Positions 39,101-51,100 of a stretch of DNA of 64,000 bases are shown piece by piece. Within the stretch, counting starts at the first letter, position 1; each line of letters starts with the position of its first letter. Origin of the DNA: Pampus argenteus (taxonomy: Eukaryota > Chordata > Actinopteri > Scombriformes > Stromateidae); the NCBI GenBank assembly GCA_036937835.1, contig CM072873.1:8578001-8642000 (forward strand). The letters run 5' to 3'. The notes beneath the pieces were generated by a model. The model did no database searches. It was not told where the DNA came from and was given only the letters and a program-made list of their open reading frames with translations. A program made the position numbers and the translations under genes.

Positions 39101-40752
39101 TGTTGCAATTTTCTGAGCTTTGCTAACATACCATTTCTGTTCTCTCTTTACTGTGGTCTGTAATCTTCATGCACTCCTCACTGGACTGGAATGTAAATAA
39201 ACAACTAGAGATACTCAACATATTTCTACTTCAGACGCGTTCAAAGAAGTACAGCCTTCTTCAATCTGACTGTGATGTATAATTTGGATGTTTTTTTTTT
39301 CTTTATAGAAGCTGTTCTTGATGCACACATACAAAGTCTACAGTGTATGTGTGGGGTCTCTTGAGGACGTGTGTATGCTGTACAGACCTCTCTCCTGAGC
39401 CATAGGTGAGCGTGTGATTGGCGGGTGGGATCCATCTGGTCCGTTCCCAGAGCTCTGTGGGGCCATGGTGGAACCTGCAGAAAGAAAAGACAACATGAAA
39501 AAGATTCATGTTACACCACAATGACTCAACACATTACAAGGGTTACAAAACTGTCTTTGTAACAAAAGCTGTCACATGAAAAGCAGAAAATGTGTTTGTG
39601 TGAATTGAATTATCTTCTTTGCATGAAAGCGAGGTCAGTAGAAAATTGATTTATATTTCCTTTTGTCTTCCTTTTTGTCTTTCTCTGCTTTTCTTTCAGT
39701 GGCACAAAAGTTCCTTGGTTCAAAAAGCTTTTTTACAGTTTGACTGATGAAATAACAACAATAAGAAATCAGCATTAAGATGAAAGTTTTATTTTGACTG
39801 AGGCTTCTCTGGTTTTGTTTCTTGAGCATTGAGCGACAGGGTTAGAAGGTTTAATGAGAAATGTAGCCTTTACAAACACAGAGAGCTCAGCACAATCACT
39901 ACACATGAAGATGTTTGTGATTCAGTATTAGAGAAATGACAAATGCACTTCCAGAGGACATATCAAGTCATTTGACCCTGTGCCACTTCCTTGTGTAAGC
40001 ATTAAAACAAGACCAATCCCCTATAGACATCCAGAGCCATTTGAGGATCATTGATTAGGTGGTTGTGCAGGTCTTTGGGCTGCGCCTGTTCCATTGAAAT
40101 CCAATAGTTAGTTGAGGGTCTGATTAGGACAATGGCAGACAGAGACTATTGTAGATTGATTTGGCCCAGAGCAAGGAGAGAGATGGCAAATTAACCTTTT
40201 ATCTTTGCATTCAGACCTGAGACAATGAGGAGAGGGAGCGACAAGGGGAAAACTGGTTTGTTCTTTTTCAAAAGTGCAGAACTGGTGGTACGTTTCTGTG
40301 GATGTGGATTTCATGTAGCACGACTAAACATGTGGGGAATGCTATTCAACTGAATGTGTTCAGTGATGATTGTCATATTTTTTTTTACAATAACTGTATA
40401 TGATTTGGCTTGCCTTTTAAGAAATAGGGACATAGTATGATACACTGAAAAGGTACAGTTGAGGTTCTGTTGTAACACATTTTGTTGCAACAATGTCCTT
40501 AAAACTCACAGTGAATATGAATCCATTATTATAGATGAAACACTTTACATTTGTAATCATGCAATAGAAAGTGTGCTGTTCACACATGTGTGTACATGCT
40601 TGTGCACATGTATGTGTGTGATGTGTCTGTCCACAGTAGCATAGTAATACATGACTGGAGGTGGCACACTCTATGCATAAACAAACCCAATTAAGTCAAC
40701 ATAATTGCTCTGCATAAAACTGCATAAACAACATTTCCATCCACCAGACCGC

Positions 40753-40799
<47 letters not shown>

Positions 40800-40918
40800 G
40801 ACATAAAAGTAATTGCACAAACAAGTGTAAATAAACACTCTCAAGTACACAAGGAAACACACTTAAGAGCACATAGGCACAGGATAGCATAGGATATGTG
40901 CTGAAATATTCTCCTTTT

Positions 40919-40952
<34 letters not shown>

Positions 40953-43900
40953 CCCCCTGCCTCACACATGAATAGATCCAGTGGCGCTGCTTCAAAGAGA
41001 GAATATTCGATTAGTTAGTCTGTCAACATGTGGCGGGAGGGAAGGGGAAACGTCAGTGTGCAAACGTTGAAGCAACTCTGTGATAACACTAGAAACATTA
41101 GCTACACATCTCTATATGTGCTATGAGTAAGAGCAGCAATACCAAAATGTTATATACTCCATTACAAGTAAAATTACTCAAGTGAATAAAAGCACACATG
41201 CAGTCGCAGGAAAGTGTAAAATGTACTGATTATGCACAACAACCCATGTGAGAATGTAAATGATGATATATACAGTGTATTATTATTATTATTCATGATG
41301 CATTAGCTTGTAAGGAGCATGTTAATATTGTAGCTGGTCAAGTGGGACAAAATCTTAACGACTTTACAGTGTTGTGGTGTTGGGAGTTTTTACAGTTCTT
41401 ATCCATTACTTACACATTACATTTTTTGACTATATAACTATAAACACAATGCACAATTATCAAAACGCATATAGTGCCTCATGTATCACATCTGTAAACC
41501 AGTTCCAGCACAACACTAAGCACCTTTCATCCATTGCACCTAACTCCTAAACTCTATACTATACTAGGTGAGAGATAATGTACAGCAGGTCAAATATTCT
41601 GAATTCAGTAGTAGTTCTTGCACATTCTTTACCTGTGAAATGTTACAAATAGTGATATCACCTCAAAGAAAAAAAATAAATAAAAAAATAGCACCTGCAC
41701 ACTCACACACCTGACTCCAAGCTACAACATTTATTCAAACAGACAATGTTTCGATCGCAGTTGGATCTTTATCAAAGTGCTTTGTGAGTCAGTGTGGAGG
41801 TGCTAGTTTTTTTTCATTGATGCTGCTGTTTGAATAGCCTTGCACCTACACCATCTGCATACCATCATACCTCTTCAATTAACATTCAAAGTGTGATACA
41901 CGTGACGTATACAAGCAAACCCATCAACAGCAGTAAGGACGTTCAAGGCATAACTCCTCCACAACCAGCCAACAACTTTGCTGCATTTACAGTATGACTT
42001 ATATATTTACTGTAGCTTCTTCATTTTATTCTCTACTGTACCAAGGTACAGTATTTGTGAAAATGCTTTTTGTTACTTTCTATCACTTGGTACGCTCGCT
42101 CTTGTGCACGCTTGTTTCTGCTTTACTACAGTACCAGTCAAAAGTATGGACACACCTTCCCATTCACTTAAATGACAACACGTGTCCAAACATTTAACTG
42201 GTACTGAATGTATATTAACACTTCATTGTGCTGTTTATACGTGTTTGTGTGTCTGACTGGAGGAGCGCAAAGCTTTTTGGTGAGAGTCATTGCCACTTGT
42301 TGGCAGAAGGACAGATTTTGCTGCAACACAGGTTTAGATGGGTGGGTGGGTAGTGAGGATGAAGTATGCTAGCAGGAGTTTACTGAACCCTTAAACTATG
42401 AAACCTCATGATAAAGCTTAGTCTTTGTGTGTGTGTGCAGGGATGCGTGCCAGGCACCAGCTATGCTGTCAGACCCTGTTTGTTTGGATGGCAGACTGGT
42501 GGTGGCAGCAGCTTGTACTGTATGTGTGTGTATGTGAGTGTGTGTGTGTTTGCCACTGTGAAGGTATAAATAGAAAACAGTGCCCTCCATGCTCCACTAC
42601 TCTCTCCACATACCCGTGTAAATTGTCACCAGAGATGAGATTAATGCAATAACATGAGTGTGTGTGTGTGTGTGTGTGAGAGAGAGTGAGAGAGAACAAA
42701 GATGGGAAAGAAAGAAAGACAAGAAATGGAGAGGCTTGATGAGAAAGAGGAAATTGAAAAACAAATGAGAGAGGAGTAGTCGAGTTGATTTTGATAAGGC
42801 CTCACTCCTCCCTCCCTGTTTCTCTCCCATGAACAAGTGAAGCTTTGAGTACTTTGTAATTATTTCACTACCAATTACTGTCCTCAAATCTTCCCGAGCC
42901 CCTCTCCTCTCCTCTCCTCTCCTCTCCTCTCCTCTCCTCTCCTCTCCTCTCCTCTCCTCTCCTCTCCTCTCCTCTCCTCTCCTCTCCATCATTTTTAACA
43001 AGGTGCCATTAAATAATTACGTCCAAATAAAACAAACAGGCTACACAGTGAGTCCTGGCACGTTTAATCTGTACCATTAATAATTCATATGCTGAATCTC
43101 TGACGTGCAGTTCTCCTCTGTGTGCTTCTGAGAGAGGAGAGGGAGCTAAATGTCAGCAGGAGCTAAATGTATATTTTTCCCTGTCCACAAAAAAAAGCTA
43201 TGAATGGCAATCTAAAACAAAAAAAATGGCATGGAAATGCTTCTGCCATCCAGGTCGTCCTCTTCTGACTGGTTGTGTGTGTATTTCAACGTTTGTGTTG
43301 ATCCATTTGTAAACTAGCTGTAACTATGTACGACATGTATTTTTTTTGTGCATGTGTGTATATAGTATATGTGTGTCTTGCATGTGTATGTGCTTGATGT
43401 TGTGTGTAAGCTTGTTAGCTTTTCATGCACGTGTACATCAGTGTGTATTCCTCGTAATGCTAGTGTTCCCATAGGTACTCTATAACACAATTAGCACATG
43501 AGGCTATGGGATGCTGTCCCATTCCCTCAGCACGCATGTTCATCCATCGTCTGCAATTTACACCTCCGTGAGCGCCCAGCTGAGCGCTCACATATAAACA
43601 TACACAAATACACACAAATGAAAATGAATTTATAAAAACGATCCTCGTCCCTTGCATCAGTGCATATAATTTTAATGGGAGTAACAGTTTCCGAGCATCA
43701 AAGGAGCAAGGTCCTTTTTAGTTCTAATTAACTGTAACTGTAGTTGTACAGTTGCTTTCTTTTCAGCAATACAGATTCAAGCTTTTAAGATGAAAAGATC
43801 TGATGTTGGTCTTGTTGATGGAGTTTTACAAAAGGCAGGATTTGCTGTTTGAAGACCAAGAGTGAACAGGAAGATATCTAGACCGAAGATGCTCTTTGGA

Positions 43901-44613
43901 ATTCCGCTGAGTCAAATAACTGTAATTTCCTTTTTGTAAAAAGGTACTTAGTGAGTACATCCATTTTCTACTCTTTCTCATGATACAAGGCAGCAGGGCC
44001 AAAAGTAATGGGAGTTCATTGCATTTTTGGAGATATTGCTCCTCGCTAAAAACCCAATACACACTTTAAATTTCTCTTCTGCAAGGACTGTCGAGGCAAC
44101 CCTGAGAAGAGAGGGAGTTTGGTCTTTGAAGTTTTTTTTCATCATGGGTTCAAACGTAAATGTCGGGGAAGTTCAAAGCCGAGGGAGTGTACTTGTGGTC
44201 ATATTTCTGTTTTGTTTTAGTACCCTGGTAATATCAAGATTAGGAGTAACTGTGTATGTTTGTGTGATTGGTTGTGAGTGCGTAATGTCAATGAAGAATG
44301 GTCAACCAGAGAGACAATGAAGAGACTTTTATTAATTACAGATGAACGGAAGGTTTGGGTGTGCATTAGCGGACACAAAGATGCAGCAATGCCTGCTACA
44401 TGCACACACACGCACGCACATGCATGCACGCACTCTCTCTCTAATTGTTTTCTCACAAACACAGACCTCCCTTAAGCAGCCATTTTTGCCAAAGTGAGGT
44501 AACAGCAGTGAGCACTAATAAACCGGTGTAGAATACAGAGAAAGGGCTGCTTCAGCAGCACCATCTCTTAATACAACCCTTAGGCTGTAAATGCACACAC
44601 ACCTGCACCACCC

Positions 44614-44665
<52 letters not shown>

Positions 44666-46553
44666 AAGCTAATATCTCCTACTTGCCATGTCTTTAGGGG
44701 AAAGAGGCAGATAAACAGCGGGCTCCAATAATGGTGGTTTAGATCTCAATGGGTGCAAGTCAATGCCTCTCCAAGCCGGGGGCTAATGCCAGTTAACTCT
44801 CCCTGTAGGGGAGCAATGCAGGCCTGCAGTGGCTCGCAAAACAAGCGCTTTCCCAAGATCCTCATTACTTCCAGCACTGAGTAGCAACTGTAAGTAAAGC
44901 AAAACTGCAGTTTAAGCTAAAAAACAGCGAGCAGGATGCGGGGGAGAGAGGGCGATGGAGTGAGAGAAAGCAAGAAAATAGGTGTTGGGGAAGAAAAATA
45001 ATTGCGCACTGTGCTCTGGTTAGGGTTTTCCAGTTGGACCATGTTAGAATGGGATTTCTCTAAACGGCTAACGCAGCAAGCAGGCTCGTTTTTTTTCTTC
45101 CTTTTTTGTCATTTGGCCGATGGTGTGCTTTGTGAATATAATGCCTATGGGGAGGGCACTTCGAACATGAGCAGCCATCAGGAGGAGGAGAGACAGAGGC
45201 ATGTGGGAGCAGGGAAATAGGATGGGGGTGGTGGTGGTGGTTGTTGTGTGGATGGGGATGGGAAAGAGAAGGAAATAAAAGGAGGACAGAAGTGGAGAAA
45301 GAAAGCTGGAGGAGAGATGTGGAGAAATAAGAGGGAGGAACAGAGGCAAGAATGTGGATGGAAAATTCAGCTTGTTCCTTGGTGGGAGGCCTGTACCACA
45401 GTAACGCTCTGAGCGAAGAAAGCTGCGGAGACAAACAGAGATAGGGAGGAAAGGGTGGGGATGAGGGAACGTGAGACACAAGAGAGAACATAAGAGAAAG
45501 CGAGCACGATAAAAATAATGAGAGAAAGAGAGGGACAGGGACAGCCACAGGCTGTGTTCCCACCACGCAGCCTCTCAGGGAGTGGTGTGACAAGAAAACT
45601 CGCCTGGTTCCACACACTCCTCACAGCAAAACGCACTTGCATAAACCCCCCCAACCCTCTCCCACAGCTTTCTTGTAATAACTTTTACCACTGACAGGAA
45701 AAATAGAAGTTTTGGTTGAGCATCCCTGCGGCATTTTTTCTGGTCCAATATTTTGCTGCTTGCAAATTAGTTTCTCTCTCTTGTTGGGAAAGTCGTTTAC
45801 AGACATTGTTTTTTAAAATGGCCCTTTTAAGCATGCAAATTTCATTTGAGTTCATCACTGCGGTTCCTTCCAGGCGTCTTTGCCTGACCTTTGACCTCGG
45901 TGTGGAAAAAGACCAACACCATTGGAAACTTCTGTGGTTCTCATTACCATAATTTGAGATAGAAACGTATTTTCTTTAATAAAAAACTTAATGCAAACCA
46001 CAGGCTAGGCTGGGGGACGATGTAAAGGACAAGAGCAGATGTAAAGCACGCTGGTGGAGATTCATAGGGAAGGACCCCTGAGCGAACGAACTGGACAGGC
46101 CTGGCCTTCTCTCCGTCTCTGACTCCCACCCTCTATCTATCCTTCCTTCCCCTCTCCCTCTTGCACTCGCCCTGACCTCTGTCTTTTTCTAGGCCCTGGA
46201 AGCACTTTAAAGCGAAGCGCAGATAAACAGCTTAAACTCTCCCGAGCGCTTGCCCGCAAGCTCCAATCACCTCTTTAGAAGAAAATAAAAACTTGGAGGG
46301 GTGAGGAGAGATGAGGAAGGAGGGGCTAGAGAAGAGGGGAAGGATGGAGGGCAGACAGGCACTGTTAACTGGACCTCAGAGGGCCTCAGTGGAGAAAGAA
46401 GAGAGAGAAAAATAGCAGAGAGAGAGAGATGGGTATTTGTGATTTTCTACAGCAGATAGAGCAAGCTGGGCCAAGGAGGGGTGTGGATGTGCTCTGTGTC
46501 AATTAGTAGCTGCAAAATATGGAAACGTATTGCAGTTTGGCCTTCGAAGGCTG

Positions 46554-46590
<37 letters not shown>

Positions 46591-48057
46591 TACTGCCAAA
46601 CAACAAATGAAAATGAGCACAAACACAGACAATCTAGCCAATCTAGTTTACTTTGTTTCTGTTAAAGTCTTAAAGACTCTTAAACAAACACATTGCCATG
46701 GTGCATATTTTATAAGTGGTTAAAATTGTCTTTTTTTTAAAAACAAAATAAAGCTTATTTGGAGAAAATTAGAAGAATATCCTACTCCTCTTACTCCGTT
46801 TGACAGTTTCTCCGTGTAGATGACAAATAAAAATAAAAACCTGAGTAAAGCAAATGCCTCTATAAAAGGGCACGAGGGGTCACTAAAGGTTTGGTGAGTG
46901 TGAAAATGATGCTACAGAGTTGACAGTTACAAGATCTTAACCCAGTTGAACATCTACTGGTGATTTTGGAGCAACACTGCTCAAAAAGCACAACAGCGTC
47001 AGAGCAGCAGTATATTTTCTTGCACTACATTTTGTTGACACTGAGATTTGTTGAGGGAATTTCCCTCAAACAGCAGCAGGCGTGTGCGTCTCTGTGCCTT
47101 ATCAGCTCCGTCCTATCAACAGTGAACCAAGCCGATGACAACTGGGTTTCCTGTGCTCTGTTTGTGTGAAGTATGATTTAATATGTATCAGGCCCAGCCT
47201 GGTAATGGATATGTTTTCAACTCATTTTTGGTAGAAGTGACAGCCATACTGAGGCTGACAGGAAGTGACGCCATACTGACAGGTTGTCAACCTGGCGACA
47301 ACTTGTCAAACCAGCCAATGTACACACTCCGAACCCCACAAACATGTTATCTATATCTACAAATATCTAGAAAATACAGAATTTGGAATTCCAAACACAA
47401 ACATACAAATCTGCATGTTTGATTCTGTGGCTGCTGCCATTAAGACAACACAAACTTAGACACTCAAAAGGCTAAACTTTTTCAAGACCTTGTGTTTGTG
47501 TCTCTCGCATGGCTCACAGTCAGTGATGGAAGCTCCAATGCCAGCGCTCCATTTCGCCCCACATCCATCCGGATGAGAGACAAATGTCTGCTTGCCGTGT
47601 CTCAGATGTCTCATGGAAGGAGAAAAATATTCTGAGGACGCACTGAATTGCTTCAGAGACACTAGGAGGAAGGATGTGTGTGTGTGTGTGAGAGAGAGAG
47701 CTTGTTTTTGCTTGTGTCTGTGTGTGCGTATACGAGGTGGAGGAAGAGGAGGGGGAGGTTGGCGGTTGAGCAATGTGATTTCTGCTCGACTGTCACAAAT
47801 CTAGCGCAACAGGAAAATCAATTTGGCCCTGTGTGTGCCTTTTTGGCTCCGGGAGAGAATCCAAATAGCAAGGCGAGGCCCGGATAATGTTACAGTGTAT
47901 TGGATTTACTTCATGGAGAGATGGAGAGAGAGGGAGGGAGAAAGACGAAGAGAAGCAAGGAGACGAGGGATTCACAGGCGTGCCGTGTGGCTCCGACAAG
48001 ATAGATTTGTGCAAGTGTATGGGTGTATGATAGGCTGGCAAAATCTGTCATTCTTCC

Positions 48058-48138
<81 letters not shown>

Positions 48139-51100
48139 ACACTGTCACTCATCCAAGCAAGAAAGCACATATAGGTGATTTATATGTGCAACCATATATA
48201 TGTAGTGTGAAACATGTGTACTCATGTGCTGCTATGTATGCTTTGCCTCCCTTCTCCATCATTTTTGGTGTGTGTGTGTTTGACAGCCAGGTGAAAGGAT
48301 GACATGATGAAATTGCTCTTCTCTGACCGCTGTCAAGGGTAGCGTGTGTCCCGTGAGTGCTCAGCCGTGTGACATGTCGCATCACTCCACTGAGAGAGGA
48401 TGACCGGCAGGACACACACAGACACAGACACAGACACAGACACAGACACACACACACACACGCACACACACAGACACAGACACAGACACACAGACACACA
48501 GACACACACAAAATTACTGGTGCCGTGATGCTTCTTAACTGAAAAAAAAGACATTTACACACATACAGGTACACACAGTTAGTTTGTATTTAAAGGTATT
48601 ATCCACCACAACAAACTCAAACTCTTTTGCTATTATGTGTGTACATTATGCTTTACTAGATCATTTTGTTGTTTAGTGTATTTTCTTTGGAATTTGTGTG
48701 TTTTGTAATTAACCATTAAGACTATATGTCAGCGTGTGTTGACATTAATGGCACAGCTACAATAGAATTTGTGTTTAGTTGCAGGCCAGAATCATTCATA
48801 GCAGAGCCAGTGATAGCACTTCCTCCATTGACAGTTGCCTTAATGGACCAGAATGCAATTTAACCACAAGATTTGCTGTGTTTTGACTTTTTCTTGACTG
48901 AAACTCAAAGTAGCGTGGATAAAAGCTGTTTTAGTTTTTAATTAGCTTATTAATGTTTGGCTTGTTTTGTTGATTTAGTGGACACTGTTGTTCAGAATCA
49001 GACACATACACAAGTGCGCACACATAATTACACAGTGTTCCTTACTTACTCTTTTGCTCCCTCCGCTCCTCACTGACTTGTACTGAACTAAAATGACAAC
49101 ATTAACCAAAGTGTCCTAACTTGTGATGAAGTGTTAGAAAGTGGAGCGTTAGTAATCAGATGTGTGCTAACCACATTAGTTCTCCTGTGTCTCTCTTAGG
49201 CTGGCTGCTCCTTGATCTAATTCAAACTGATTGTAGTACAGTCGCTAAAACATGCCAGATGTTACTCACTGCTCCATGCTTTATCACCATTTATTTGGCA
49301 TGGGGAATATTTTTAAATATTTTCTTATTAATCACGTCCCAGCGATCGGTTTCGCTTCCTGTCTTTGCCGCCTCATTCTGGATTCTCGTCATGATTCTTG
49401 TCATGATTCTTGGCACGAGCGCCTGGAAAACCACTGTCCCAGTTTTTCATTAGCGTCAATCACTCAGCGGCTGCAAGGGGAGGAGGAAGAGGAGGAGGAG
49501 GAGGAGCTGGCATCAGGATCTCACTCAAGACATTTTGCCCCGCCTCGTCAGAGTGACTGACAGGTCTGAGACATGCTGACATGCCGGTCAGCCACTCAGT
49601 CGGGCAGAGGGGTGGCTGGATGACGGGGGAGGCCAGGAGGGAATGCGCGTGTGTGAGTGCACGCACGCACGCAGGCACGCACACACACACACTTGCACGC
49701 CTGTCAGAAGCAAATCAAATCCACACTCTTTTATTATGCTCAGTGTTTATCTAAATGGTTACGTGCTCCGCTATGGCCTAAGGAGACAGACAGACATACT
49801 GTGCATTGTCTGATAATCCTGTCGGTGTCTTGTTTGGCCTGCCAAATCTTGGATAAGGCTACAAATCTGATGGGAGGTCCTCCACTACCAGCCAGTCTCA
49901 ATTCATTAGCACTCAGGGTGGAGAGGAAATATCATCTGGACATAAATGTTGGAAATAATTGTGTGATCCACAGGTAGTAGGAAGATGAACTTCATTAAAA
50001 TTTCACTGCAATGTAGTGATATGTTTCTATAATGCTATGATCAAAGACTTAACGAATCCCTCCTATGCAAGGACAAAAACGGTGTCAAGAAAATGAATGA
50101 GACATATTCCATGAAGTGCTCTGCACTAAGCAGTAATATTTTTCAGCAGTCTGAATTAGTTTCTGACATGGGCCAGAGATATCAATGTCTAGACATGCTG
50201 GATTGATATTATTTTGTCTTCTGCTGCAGTGTGCACTCAGCCTCATCCTCTGTCTAAACTGGCAGAATGAAAATTGATCTGGATGGATTATATGGTGAGT
50301 TGGAGATAAGAAAAAAAAGAGATACTATTAAACCAGGATGTTGCCACTTTCATGCTTCAGGTCATCTGGTCATCCATCCATCCATCCATCCATCCATCCA
50401 TCCATCCATCCATCCATCCATCCATCCATCCATATATGATGGGCAATCATATTTAATTAAAACACTGATTAAGAAAAAAACATAAAAATAAATAATAGAT
50501 TCCCCTCTTTTAGCCTTTTTTCTGGTCTGTTTATTTGTTTACAGAACGTAAAGCTTTAGCCTAGCAAGACACAGAGCAAAACATGCAGACATGTAAATGT
50601 TGGCATGTTGTTTATGAGAAAACTAGTATACCTATTCTGCATCAGGGTATGTTTTCCTCATGACCTTTTTAAAGTCCTCTTTAAATGCACATATTTAAAA
50701 AACAAATGAAATCAGGCTTCAATCTTTAAATAGCAAAATAAATGGAAAGGTCAAGCAGAAATGTAGGTATGGTAACTGCAATTTGGTTACAGCAGCAACA
50801 AGTTCACTAATAGTGCTGTATCAAAGACAGAGGTCATTAACATTGTGTCACATGGGGCTGGCCACATCCCAATCAGTGATGTCACAACAGCTGTCTAATT
50901 TGCTTTCAAACAGCAGCCTCTTGTTTGATGACACAAATCATTTTCCATTTAAGATGTGAAGCAATTTTGCCAATTTCCCAGGGAATCCAACATGACGGTA
51001 CATGATGTAAAATGCAGTCTGGTTCAGGCTGTAAATCTTCCTAGTGATTGTCTTGTTTGTTCGTGGTGATTAAACTAATAAAGTTAGCTTGCTACAAGTT

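Noticed and set aside
45060..45654. 185-, 137- and 95-aa minus-strand reading frames
   Set aside because: Translations of a CU-rich tract (runs of Leu, Ser, Phe, His); no family resemblance, no splice support.
47823..48302. 159-aa plus-strand frame
   Set aside because: Runs through the CT/CA microsatellite (alternating Ser-Leu, then Thr-His).
23657..48510. CRISPR-like arrays (CACAGA, CATC and CCTCT repeats)
   Set aside because: Simple tandem repeats with no spacers, in a vertebrate genome.
49478..49509. GAG-rich acidic run as a coding segment
   Set aside because: A short GAG/GAA repeat in an intron without splice signals on either strand.
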